From contig JAZGUH010000103.1 of the NCBI GenBank assembly GCA_037893225.1, positions 1,426,001-1,490,000 of the forward strand: 64,000 nucleotides of DNA, read 5' to 3'. This DNA is from Hippasteria phrygiana (lineage: Eukaryota; Echinodermata; Asteroidea; Valvatida; Goniasteridae). Shown one piece after another: positions 13,102 through 25,489 of the stretch (position 1 is its first letter; each line of letters starts with the position of its first letter). Under the pieces are notes generated by a model. That model was not told the DNA's origin and did no database searches. It worked only from the letters and a program-made list of their open reading frames with translations. The translations under genes were made by a program, and so were the position numbers.

Positions 13102-15618
13102 CCCTCCTTTCCCTGTTCATAATTGAATGGTATATTGACCAAATCAAGTCATTGTTACACGTATGGGTAGCTTAGATATAGCGCAACAATTTCAGACCAT
13201 CGCCAGCTTCACAGCGTTAGAACTCTTCGAGAAAAATCAAACCTCGCATCAAATTTCGTCCTGTGAACTCTGTGTGCGTTCTTCCGTTTACTGCATTGTG
13301 ACTGCTTAACGTTTGCCACATTTTCAGATGAACGCCCCTCCTTTCCCTGTTCATAATTGAATGGGATATTGACCAAATCCAGTAATGTTCACACGTATGG
13401 GTAGCTTAGATCTAGCGCAACAATTTGAGACCATTGCCAGCTTCATAGCGTGAGAACTCTTCGAGAAAATTCAAACCTCGCAACAAATGTTTCCCATGAA
13501 CTCTGTGTGCGTTCTCCCGTTTACTGCATTGTGACTGCTTAACGTTTGCCAAATTTTCAGATGAACGCCCCTCCTTTCCCTGTTCATAATTGAATGGTAT
13601 ATTGACCAAATCCAGTCATTTTTACACTGATGGGTAGCTTAGATCTAGCGCAACAATTTCAGACCATCGCCAGCTTCACAGCGTTAGAACTCTTCGATAA
13701 AATTCAAACCTCGCAACACATTTCTTCCTGTGAACCCTGTGTGCGTTCTTCCGTTTACTGTATTGTAACTGCTTAACGTTTGCCACATTTTCAGATGAAC
13801 GCCCCTCCTTTCCCTGTTCATAATTGAATGGGATATTGACCAAATCCAGCAATTTTCACACGTATGGGTAGCTTAGATCTAGCGCAAAAATTTGAGACCA
13901 TCGCCAGCTTCACAGCGTTAGAACTCTTCGAGAAAATTCAAACCTCGCAACTAATTTCTTTCTGTGAACTCTGTGTGCGTCCTTCCGTTTACTGCATTGT
14001 GACTGTTTAACGTTTGCCACATTTTCAGATGAACGCCTCTCCTTTCCCTGTTCATAATTGAATGGGATATTGACCAAATCCAGCAATTTTCACACGTATG
14101 GGTAGCTTAGATCTAGCGCAACAATTTGAGACCATCGCCAGCTTCACAGAGTTAGAACTCTTCGAGAAAATTCAAACCTCGCAACTAATTTCTTTCTGCG
14201 AACTCTGTGTGCGTTCTTCCGTTTACTGCATTGTGACTGCTTAACATTTGCCACATTTTCAGATGAACGCCCCTCCTTTCCCTGTTCATAATTGAATGGG
14301 ATATTGACCAAATCCAGCAATTTTCACACGTATGGGTAGCTTAGATCTAGCGCAACAATTTGAGACCATCGCCAGCTTCACAGCGTTAGAACTCTTCGAG
14401 AAAATTCAAACCTCGCAACTAATTTCTTTCTGTGAACTCTGTGTGCGTTCTCCCGTTTACTGCATTGTGGCTGCTTAACGTTTGCCAAATTTTCAGATGA
14501 ACGCCCCTCCTTTCCCTGTTCATAATTGAATGGTATATTGACCAAATCAAGTCATTGTTACACGTATGGGTAGCTTAGATATAGCGCAACAATTTCAGAC
14601 CATCGCCAGCTTCACAGCGTTAGAACTCTTCGAGAAAAATCAAACCTCGCATCAAATTTCTTCCTGTGAACTCTGTGTGCGTTCTTCCGTTTACTGCATT
14701 GTGACTGCTTAACGTTTGCCACATTTTCAGATGAACGCCCCTCCTTTCCCTGTTCATAATTGAATGGGATATTGACCAAATCCAGTAATTTTCACACGTA
14801 TGGGTAGCTTAGATCTAGCGCAACAATTTGAGACCATTGCCAGCTTCATAGCGTGAGAACTCTTCGAGAAAATTCAAACCTCGCAACAAATTTTTCCCAT
14901 GAACTCTGTGTGCGTTCTCCCGTTTACTGCATTGTGACTGCTTAACGTTTGCCAAATTTTCAGATGAACGCCCCTCCTTTCCCTGTTCATAATTGAATGG
15001 TATATTGACCAAATCCAGTCATTTTTACACTGATGGGTAGCTTAGATCTAGCGCAACAATTTCAGACCATCGCCAGCTTCACAGCGTTGGAACTCTTCGA
15101 GAAAATTCAAACCTCGCAACTAATTTCTTTCTGTGAACTCTGTGTGCGTCCTTCCGTTTACTGCATTGTGACTGTTTAACGTTTGCCACATTTTCAGATG
15201 AACGCCCCTCCTTTCCCTGTTCATAATTGAATGGGATATTGACCAAATCCAGCAATTTTCACACGTATGGGTAGCTTAGATCTAGCGCAACAATTTGAGA
15301 CCATCGCCAGCTTCACAGCGCTAGAACTCTTCGAGAAAATTCAAACCTCGCAACTAATTTCTTTCTGTGAACTCTGTGTGCGTTCTTCCGTTTACTGCAT
15401 TGTGGCTGCTTAACGTTTGCCAAATTTTCAGATGAACGCCCCTCCTTTCCCTGTTCATAATTGAATGGTATATTGACCAAATCAAGTCATTGTTACACGT
15501 ATGGGTAGCTTAGATATAGCGCAACAGTTTCAGACCATCGCCAGCTTCACAGCGTTAGAACTCTTCGAGAAAAATCAAACCTCGCATCAAATTTCTTCCT
15601 GTGAACTCTGTGTGCGTT
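13102..15618 (+). repeat. Segmental duplication, copy 1 (offset 7483 bp)
   Basis: Matches 20585-23101 at an offset of 7483 bp, 32 monomers less five bases. Shared rare markers are AAATTTCGTCC near 13252, GCGTTGGAAC near 15085, GCGCTAGAAC near 15318 and GCAACAGTTT near 15522. A mismatch is C at 14852 against A at 22335. The match breaks at 13101 (C against G) and 15619 (A against C). Confidence 0.8.
14966..15199 (+). repeat. Hybrid monomer D/E
   Basis: Begins as type D (CACTGATGGG, CAGACC). It then carries GAGAAAATTC and CAACTAATTTC and ends with the E markers GTGCGTCC and GACTGTTTAAC. It is copied within the 7483-bp-offset duplication (partner near 22449-22682), so the hybrid formed before that duplication. 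Confidence 0.7.
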
Positions 15619-15619
15619 A

Positions 15620-17958
15620 TTCCGTTTACTGCATTGTGACTGCTTAACGTTTGCCACATTTTCAGATGAACGCCCCTCCTTTCCCTGTTCATAATTGAAT
15701 GGTATATTGACCAAATCAAGTCATTGTTACACGTATGGGTAGCTTAGATCTAGCGCAACAATTTCAGACCATCGCCAGCTTCACAGCGTTAGAACTCTTC
15801 GATAAAATTCAAACCTCGCAACACATTTCTTCCTGTGAACCCTGTGTGCGTTCTTCCGTTTACTGTATTGTAACTGCTTAACGTTTGCCACATTTTCAGA
15901 TGAACGCCCCTCCTTTCCCTGTTCATAATTGAATGGGATATTGACCAAATCCAGCAATTTTCACACGTATGGGTAGATTAGATCTAGCGCAACAATTTGA
16001 GACCATCGCCAGCTTCACAGCGTTAGAACTCTTCGAGAAAATTCAAACCTCGCAACTAATTTCTTTCTGTGAACTCTGTGTGCGTTCTCCCGTTTACTGC
16101 ATTGTGGCTGCTTAACGTTTGCCAAATTTTCAGATGAACGCCCCTCCTTTCCCTGTTCATAATTGAATGGTATATTGACCAAATCAAGTAATTGTTACAC
16201 GTATGGGTAGCTTAGATATAGCGCAACAATTTCAGACCATCGCCAGCTTCACAGCGTTAGAACTCTTCGAGAAAAATCAAACCTCGCATCAAATTTCTTC
16301 CTGTGAACTCTGTGCGCGTTCTTCCGTTTACTGCATTGTGACTGCTTAACGTTTGCCACATTTTCAGATGAACGCCCCTCCTTTCCCTGTTCATAATTGA
16401 ATGGGATATTGACCAAATCCAGTAATTTTCACACGTATGGGTAGCTTAGATCTAGCGCAACAATTTGAGAGCATCGCCAGCTTCATAGCGTGAGAACTCT
16501 TCGAGAAAATTCAAACCTCGCAACAAATTTTTCCCATGAACTCTGTGTGCGTTCTCCCGTTTACTGCATTGTGACTGCTTAACGTTTGCCAAATTTTCAG
16601 ATGAACGCCCCTCCTTTCCCTGTTCATAATTGAATGGTATATTGACCAAATCCAGTCATTTTTACACTGATGGGTAGCTTAGATCTAGCGCAACAATTTC
16701 AGACCATCGCCAGCTTCACAGCGTTAGAACTCTTCGAGAAAATTCAAACCTCGCAACACATTTCTTCCTGTGAACCCTGTGTGCGTTCTTCCGTTTACTG
16801 TATTGTAACTGCTTAACGTTTGCCACATTTTCAGATGAACGCCCCTCCTTTCCCTGTTCATAATTGAATGGGATATTGACCAAATCCAGCAATTTTCACA
16901 CGTATGGGTAGCTTAGATCTAGCGCAACAATTTGAGACCATCGCCAGCTTCACAGCGTTAGAACTCTTCGAGAAAATTCAAACCTCGCAACTAATTTCTT
17001 TCTGTGAACTCTGTGTGCGTTCTTCCGTTTACTGCATTGTGACTGTTTAACGTTTGCCACATTTTCAGATGAACGCCCCTCCTTTCCCTGTTCATAATTG
17101 AATGGGATATTGACCAAATCCAGCAATTTTCACACGTCTGGGTAGCTTAGATCTAGCGCAACAATTTGAGACCATCGCCAGCTTCACAGAGTTAGAACTC
17201 TTCGAGAAAATTCAAACCTCGCAACTAATTTCTTTCTGTGAACTCTGTGTGCGTTCTCCCGTTTACTGCATTGTGGCTGCTTAACGTTTGCCAAATTTTC
17301 AGATGAACGCCCCTCCTTTCCCTGGTCATAATTGAATAGTATATTTACCAAATCAAGTCATTGTTACACGTATGGGTAGCTTAGATATAGCGCAACAATT
17401 TCAGACCATCGCCAGCTTCACAGCGTTAGAACTCTTCGAGAAAAATCAAACCTCGCATCAAATTTCTTCCTGTGAACTCTGTGTGCGTTCTTCCGTTTAC
17501 TGCATTGTGACTGCTTAACGTTTGCCACATTTTCAGATGAACGCCCCTCCTTTCCCTGTTCATAATTGAATGGGATATTGACCAAATCCAGTAATTTTCA
17601 CACGTATGGGTAGCTTAGATCTAGCGCAACAATTTGAGACCATTGCCAGCTTCATAGCGTGAGAACTCTTCGAGAAAATTCAAACCTCGCAACAAATTTT
17701 TCCCATGAACTCTGTGTGCGTTCTCCCGTTTACTGCATTGTGACTGCTTAACGTTTGCCAAATTTTCAGATGAACGCCCCTCCTTTCCCTGTTCATAATT
17801 GAATGGTATATTGACCAAATCCAGTCATTTTTACACTGATGGGTAGCTTAGATCTAGCGCAACAATTTCAGACCATCGCCAGCTTCACAGCGTTAGAACT
17901 CTTCGATAAAATTCAAACCTCGCAACACATTTCTTCCTGTGAACCCTGTGTGCGTTCT
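15620..17958 (+). repeat. Segmental duplication, copy 2 (offset 7249 bp)
   Basis: Partner of 8371-10709, sharing GTAGATTAG near 15973, GTGCGCG near 16313 and CACGTCTGG near 17146. It abuts 13102-15618 exactly at 15619, the base where both matches break. Position 15619 is therefore a recombination junction between two differently derived blocks. Confidence 0.8.
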
Positions 17959-18096
17959 TCCGTTTACTGTATTGTAACTGCTTAACGTTTGCCACATTTT
18001 CAGATGAACGCCCCTCCTTTCCCTGTTCATAATTGAATGGGATATTGACCAAATCCAGCAATTTTCACACGTATGGGTAGCTTAGATCTAGCGCAA

Positions 18097-20201
18097 AAAT
18101 TTGAGACCATCGCCAGCTTCACAGCGTTAGAACTCTTCGAGAAAATTCAAACCTCGCAACTAATTTCTTTCTGTGAACTCTGTGTGCGTCCTTCCGTTTA
18201 CTGCATTGTGACTGTTTAACGTTTGCCACATTTTCAGATGAACGCCCCTCCTTTCCCTGTTCATAATTGAATGGGATATTGACCAAATCCAGCAATTTTC
18301 ACACGTATGGGTAGCTTAGATCTAGCGCAACAATTTGAGACCATCGCCAGCTTCACAGCGTTAGAACTCTTCGAGAAAATTCAAACCTCGCAACTAATTT
18401 TTTTCTGTGAACTCTGTGTGCGTTCTCCCGTTTACTGCATTGTGGCTGCTTAACGTTTGCCAAATTTTCAGATGAACGGCCCTCCTTTCCCTGTTCATAA
18501 TTGAATGGTATATTGACCAAATCAAGTCATTGTTACACGTATGGGTAGCTTAGATATAGCGCAACAATTTCAGACCATCGCCAGCTTCACAGCGTTAGAA
18601 CTCTTCGAGAAAAATCAAACCTCGCATCAAATTTCGTCCTGTGAACTCTGTGTGCGTTCTTCCGTTTACTGCATTGTGACTGCTTAACGTTTGCCACATT
18701 TTCAGATGAACGCCCCTCCTTTCCCTGTTCATAATTGAATGGGATATTGACCAAATCCAGTAATGTTCACACGTATGGGTAGCTTAGATCTAGCGCAACA
18801 ATTTGAGACCATTGCCAGCTTCATAGCGTGAGAACTCTTCGAGAAAATTCAAACCTCGCAACAAATGTTTCCCATGAACTCTGTGTGCGTTCTCCCGTTT
18901 ACTGCATTGTGACTGCTTAACGTTTGCCAAATTTTCAGATGAACGCCCCTCCTTTCCCTGTTCATAATTGAATGGTATATTGACCAAATCCAGTCATTTT
19001 TACACTGATGGGTAGCTTAGATCTAGCGCAACAATTTCAGACCATCGCCAGCTTCACAGCGTTAGAACTCTTCGATAAAATTCAAACCTCGCAACACATT
19101 TCTTCCTGTGAACCCTGTGTGCGTTCTTCCGTTTACTGTATTGTAACTGCTTAACGTTTGCCACATTTTCAGATGAACGCCCCTCCTTTCCCTGTTCATA
19201 ATTGAATGGGATATTGACCAAATCCAGCAATTTTCACACGTATGGGTAGCTTAGATCTAGCGCAAAAATTTGAGACCATCGCCAGCTTCACAGCGTTAGA
19301 ACTCTTCGAGAAAATTCAAACCTCGCAACTAATTTCTTTCTGTGAACTCTGTGTGCGTCCTTCCGTTTACTGCATTGTGACTGTTTAACGTTTGCCACAT
19401 TTTCAGATGAACGCCTCTCCTTTCCCTGTTCATAATTGAATGGGATATTGACCAAATCCAGCAATTTTCACACGTATGGGTAGCTTAGATCTAGCGCAAC
19501 AATTTGAGACCATCGCCAGCTTCACAGAGTTAGAACTCTTCGAGAAAATTCAAACCTCGCAACTAATTTCTTTCTGCGAACTCTGTGTGCGTTCTTCCGT
19601 TTACTGCATTGTGACTGCTTAACATTTGCCACATTTTCAGATGAACGCCCCTCCTTTCCCTGTTCATAATTGAATGGGATATTGACCAAATCCAGCAATT
19701 TTCACACGTATGGGTAGCTTAGATCTAGCGCAACAATTTGAGACCATCGCCAGCTTCACAGCGTTAGAACTCTTCGAGAAAATTCAAACCTCGCAACTAA
19801 TTTCTTTCTGTGAACTCTGTGTGCGTTCTCCCGTTTACTGCATTGTGGCTGCTTAACGTTTGCCAAATTTTCAGATGAACGCCCCTCCTTTCCCTGTTCA
19901 TAATTGAATGGTATATTGACCAAATCAAGTCATTGTTACACGTATGGGTAGCTTAGATATAGCGCAACAATTTCAGACCATCGCCAGCTTCACAGCGTTA
20001 GAACTCTTCGAGAAAAATCAAACCTCGCATCAAATTTCTTCCTGTGAACTCTGTGTGCGTTCTTCCGTTTACTGCATTGTGACTGCTTAACGTTTGCCAC
20101 ATTTTCAGATGAACGCCCCTCCTTTCCCTGTTCATAATTGAATGGGATATTGACCAAATCCAGTAATTTTCACACGTATGGGTAGCTTAGATCTAGCGCA
20201 A
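18097..20201 (+). repeat. Tandem nine-monomer duplication, copy 1 (2105 bp)
   Basis: Nine monomers (E-part, A, B, C, D, E, F, A, B and the start of a hybrid) repeated directly by 20202-22306. Both copies carry the A variant ending in the GAACGGCCC junction (near 18475 and 20580), AATTTTTTTC and the GTAATGTTCAC form of C. The junction lies in the C/E hybrid at 20111-20344. Confidence 0.78.
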
Positions 20202-20344
20202 AAATTTGAGACCATCGCCAGCTTCACAGCGTTAGAACTCTTCGAGAAAATTCAAACCTCGCAACTAATTTCTTTCTGTGAACTCTGTGTGCGTCCTTCC
20301 GTTTACTGCATTGTGACTGTTTAACGTTTGCCACATTTTCAGAT
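20111..20344 (+). repeat. Hybrid monomer C/E at a tandem duplication junction
   Basis: The left end is type C (GTAATTTTCAC, T at 20164). From 20202 it is type E (GCGCAAAAATTTG, GTGCGTCC, GACTGTTTAAC). The unit is 234 bp, so the C-specific base loss was not inherited. The breakpoint lies between 20165 and 20202, in sequence identical in both parents. Confidence 0.8.
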
Positions 20345-22306
20345 GAACGCCCCTCCTTTCCCTGTTCATAATTGAATGGGATATTGACCAAATCCAGCAA
20401 TTTTCACACGTATGGGTAGCTTAGATCTAGCGCAACAATTTGAGACCATCGCCAGCTTCACAGCGTTAGAACTCTTCGAGAAAATTCAAACCTCGCAACT
20501 AATTTTTTTCTGTGAACTCTGTGTGCGTTCTCCCGTTTACTGCATTGTGGCTGCTTAACGTTTGCCAAATTTTCAGATGAACGGCCCTCCTTTCCCTGTT
20601 CATAATTGAATGGTATATTGACCAAATCAAGTCATTGTTACACGTATGGGTAGCTTAGATATAGCGCAACAATTTCAGACCATCGCCAGCTTCACAGCGT
20701 TAGAACTCTTCGAGAAAAATCAAACCTCGCATCAAATTTCGTCCTGTGAACTCTGTGTGCGTTCTTCCGTTTACTGCATTGTGACTGCTTAACGTTTGCC
20801 ACATTTTCAGATGAACGCCCCTCCTTTCCCTGTTCATAATTGAATGGGATATTGACCAAATCCAGTAATGTTCACACGTATGGGTAGCTTAGATCTAGCG
20901 CAACAATTTGAGACCATTGCCAGCTTCATAGCGTGAGAACTCTTCGAGAAAATTCAAACCTCGCAACAAATGTTTCCCATGAACTCTGTGTGCGTTCTCC
21001 CGTTTACTGCATTGTGACTGCTTAACGTTTGCCAAATTTTCAGATGAACGCCCCTCCTTTCCCTGTTCATAATTGAATGGTATATTGACCAAATCCAGTC
21101 ATTTTTACACTGATGGGTAGCTTAGATCTAGCGCAACAATTTCAGACCATCGCCAGCTTCACAGCGTTAGAACTCTTCGATAAAATTCAAACCTCGCAAC
21201 ACATTTCTTCCTGTGAACCCTGTGTGCGTTCTTCCGTTTACTGTATTGTAACTGCTTAACGTTTGCCACATTTTCAGATGAACGCCCCTCCTTTCCCTGT
21301 TCATAATTGAATGGGATATTGACCAAATCCAGCAATTTTCACACGTATGGGTAGCTTAGATCTAGCGCAAAAATTTGAGACCATCGCCAGCTTCACAGCG
21401 TTAGAACTCTTCGAGAAAATTCAAACCTCGCAACTAATTTCTTTCTGTGAACTCTGTGTGCGTCCTTCCGTTTACTGCATTGTGACTGTTTAACGTTTGC
21501 CACATTTTCAGATGAACGCCTCTCCTTTCCCTGTTCATAATTGAATGGGATATTGACCAAATCCAGCAATTTTCACACGTATGGGTAGCTTAGATCTAGC
21601 GCAACAATTTGAGACCATCGCCAGCTTCACAGAGTTAGAACTCTTCGAGAAAATTCAAACCTCGCAACTAATTTCTTTCTGCGAACTCTGTGTGCGTTCT
21701 TCCGTTTACTGCATTGTGACTGCTTAACATTTGCCACATTTTCAGATGAACGCCCCTCCTTTCCCTGTTCATAATTGAATGGGATATTGACCAAATCCAG
21801 CAATTTTCACACGTATGGGTAGCTTAGATCTAGCGCAACAATTTGAGACCATCGCCAGCTTCACAGCGTTAGAACTCTTCGAGAAAATTCAAACCTCGCA
21901 ACTAATTTCTTTCTGTGAACTCTGTGTGCGTTCTCCCGTTTACTGCATTGTGGCTGCTTAACGTTTGCCAAATTTTCAGATGAACGCCCCTCCTTTCCCT
22001 GTTCATAATTGAATGGTATATTGACCAAATCAAGTCATTGTTACACGTATGGGTAGCTTAGATATAGCGCAACAATTTCAGACCATCGCCAGCTTCACAG
22101 CGTTAGAACTCTTCGAGAAAAATCAAACCTCGCATCAAATTTCTTCCTGTGAACTCTGTGTGCGTTCTTCCGTTTACTGCATTGTGACTGCTTAACGTTT
22201 GCCACATTTTCAGATGAACGCCCCTCCTTTCCCTGTTCATAATTGAATGGGATATTGACCAAATCCAGTAATTTTCACACGTATGGGTAGCTTAGATCTA
22301 GCGCAA
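20202..22306 (+). repeat. Tandem nine-monomer duplication, copy 2 (2105 bp)
   Basis: Direct partner of 18097-20201. It ends where 22307 reads C while 20202 reads A. The true C monomer starting at 22216 corresponds to the C side of the 20111 hybrid. A simple out-of-register exchange of nine units explains the pair. Confidence 0.78.
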
Positions 22307-23101
22307 CAATTTGAGACCATTGCCAGCTTCATAGAGTGAGAACTCTTCGAGAAAATTCAAACCTCGCAACAAATTTTTCCCATGAACTCTGTGTGCGTTC
22401 TCCCGTTTACTGCATTGTGACTGCTTAACGTTTGCCAAATTTTCAGATGAACGCCCCTCCTTTCCCTGTTCATAATTGAATGGTATATTGACCAAATCCA
22501 GTCATTTTTACACTGATGGGTAGCTTAGATCTAGCGCAACAATTTCAGACCATCGCCAGCTTCACAGCGTTGGAACTCTTCGAGAAAATTCAAACCTCGC
22601 AACTAATTTCTTTCTGTGAACTCTGTGTGCGTCCTTCCGTTTACTGCATTGTGACTGTTTAACGTTTGCCACATTTTCAGATGAACGCCCCTCCTTTCCC
22701 TGTTCATAATTGAATGGGATATTGACCAAATCCAGCAATTTTCACACGTATGGGTAGCTTAGATCTAGCGCAACAATTTGAGACCATCGCCAGCTTCACA
22801 GCGCTAGAACTCTTCGAGAAAATTCAAACCTCGCAACTAATTTCTTTCTGTGAACTCTGTGTGCGTTCTTCCGTTTACTGCATTGTGGCTGCTTAACGTT
22901 TGCCAAATTTTCAGATGAACGCCCCTCCTTTCCCTGTTCATAATTGAATGGTATATTGACCAAATCAAGTCATTGTTACACGTATGGGTAGCTTAGATAT
23001 AGCGCAACAGTTTCAGACCATCGCCAGCTTCACAGCGTTAGAACTCTTCGAGAAAAATCAAACCTCGCATCAAATTTCTTCCTGTGAACTCTGTGTGCGT
23101 T
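20585..23101 (+). repeat. Segmental duplication, copy 2 (offset 7483 bp)
   Basis: Partner of 13102-15618 and partly inside the nine-monomer duplication. It carries GCGTTGGAAC near 22568, GCGCTAGAAC near 22801 and GCAACAGTTT near 23006. It continues into B-type GTGCGTTCTTCC where copy 1 has GTGCGTTATTCC. Confidence 0.78.
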
Positions 23102-24553
23102 CTTCCGTTTACTGCATTGTGACTGCTTAACGTTTGCCACATTTTCAGATGAACGCCCCTCCTTTCCCTGTTCATAATTGAATGGGATATTGACCAAATC
23201 CAGTAATGTTCACACGTATGGGTAGCTTAGATCTAGCGCAACAATTTGAGACCATTGCCAGCTTCATAGCGTGAGAACTCTTCGAGAAAATTCAAACCTC
23301 GCAACAAATTTTTCCCATGAACTCTGTGTGCGTTCTCCCGTTTACTGCATTGTGACTGCTTAACGTTTGCCAAATTTTCAGATGAACGCCCCTCCTTTCC
23401 CTGTTCATAATTGAATGGTATATTGACCAAATCCAGTCATTTTTACACTGATGGGTAGCTTAGATCTAGCGCAACAATTTCAGACCATCGCCAGCTTCAC
23501 AGCGTTAGAACTCTTCGATAAAATTCAAACCTCGCAACACATTTCTTCCTGTGAACCCTGTGTGCGTTCTTCCGTTTACTGTATTGTAACTGCTTAACGT
23601 TTGCCACATTTTCAGATGAACGCCCCTCCTTTCCCTGTTCATAATTGAATGGGATATTGACCAAATCCAGCAATTTTCACACGTATGGGTAGCTTAGATC
23701 TAGCGCAAAAATTTGAGACCATCGCCAGCTTCACAGCGTTAGAACTCTTCGAGAAAATTCAAACCTCGCAACTAATTTCTTTCTGTGAACTCTGTGTGCG
23801 TCCTTCCGTTTACTGCATTGTGACTGTTTAACGTTTGCCACATTTTCAGATGAACGCCTCTCCTTTCCCTGTTCATAATTGAATGGGATATTGACCAAAT
23901 CCAGCAATTTTCACACGTATGGGTAGCTTAGATCTAGCGCAACAATTTCAGACCATCGCCAGCTTCACAGCGTTAGAACTCTTCGATAAAATTCAAACCT
24001 CGCAACACATTTCTTCCTGTGAACCCTGTGTGCGTTCTTCCGTTTACTGTATTGTAACTGCTTAACGTTTGCCACATTTTCAGATGAACGCCCCTCCTTT
24101 CCCTGTTCATAATTGAATGGGATATTGACCAAATCCAGCAATTTTCACACGTATGGGTAGCTTAGATCTAGCGCAACAATTTGAGACCATCGCCAGCTTC
24201 ACAGAGTTAGAACTCTTCGAGAAAATTCAAACCTCGCAACTAATTTCTTTCTGCGAACTCTGTGTGCGTTCTTCCGTTTACTGCATTGTGACTGCTTAAC
24301 ATTTGCCACATTTTCAGATGAACGCCCCTCCTTTCCCTGTTCATAATTGAATGGGATATTGACCAAATCCAGCAATTTTCACACGTATGGGTAGCTTAGA
24401 TCTAGCGCAACAATTTGAGACCATCGCCAGCTTCACAGCGTTAGAACTCTTCGAGAAAATTCAAACCTCGCAACTAATTTCTTTCTGTGAACTCTGTGTG
24501 CGTTCTCCCGTTTACTGCATTGTGGCTGCTTAACGTTTGCCAAATTTTCAGAT

Positions 24554-24787
24554 GAACGCCCCTCCTTTCCCTGTTCATAATTGAATGGTATATTGACCAA
24601 ATCAAGTCATTGTTACACGTATGGGTAGCTTAGATATAGCGCAACAATTTGAGACCATCGCCAGCTTCACAGCGTTAGAACTCTTCGAGAAAATTCAAAC
24701 CTCGCAACTAATTTCTTTCTGTGAACTCTGTGTGCGTTCTTCCGTTTACTGCATTGTGACTGTTTAACGTTTGCCACATTTTCAGAT
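24554..24787 (+). repeat. Hybrid monomer B/A-like
   Basis: Starts as type B (CAAGTCATTG, GATATAGCGC). It switches before GAGACC to an A/E-like right half with CAACTAATTTC, GTTCTTCCG and GACTGTTTAAC. It disrupts the usual B to C succession and lies in one of the two long 3275-bp gaps between C monomers (23233 to 26508). Confidence 0.7.
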
Positions 24788-25255
24788 GAACGCCCCTCCT
24801 TTCCCTGTTCATAATTGAATGGGATATTGACCAAATCCAGCAATTTTCACACGTCTGGGTAGCTTAGATCTAGCGCAACAATTTGAGACCATCGCCAGCT
24901 TCACAGAGTTAGAACTCTTCGAGAAAATTCAAACCTCGCAACTAATTTCTTTCTGTGAACTCTGTGTGCGTTCTCCCGTTTACTGCATTGTGGCTGCTTA
25001 ACGTTTGCCACATTTTCAGATGAACGCCCCTCCTTTCCCTGGTCATAATTGAATAGTATATTGACCAAATCAAGTCATTGTTACACGTATGGGTAGCTTA
25101 GATATAGCGCAACAATTTCAGACCATCGCCAGCTTCACAGCGTTAGAACTCTTCGAGAAAAATCAAACCTCGCATCAAATTTCTTCCTGTGAACTCTGTG
25201 TGCGTTCTTCCGTTTACTGCATTGTGACTGTTTAACGTTTGCCACATTTTCAGAT

Positions 25256-25489
25256 GAACGCCCCTCCTTTCCCTGTTCATAATTGAATGGTATATTGACC
25301 AAATCCAGTCATTTTTACACTGATGGGTAGCTTAGATCTAGCGCAACAATTTCAGACCATCGCCAGCTTCACAGCGTTAGAACTCTTCGATAAAATTCAA
25401 ACCTCGCAACACATTTCTTCCTGTGAACCCTGTGTGCGTCCTTCCGTTTACTGCATTGTGACTGTTTAACGTTTGCCACATTTTCAGAT
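25256..25489 (+). repeat. Hybrid monomer D/E
   Basis: Type D through GATAAAATTC, CAACACATTTC and GAACCCTG, then E with GTGCGTCC and GACTGTTTAAC. The switch is further right than in the D/E hybrid at 14966, so the two arose separately. Confidence 0.7.
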
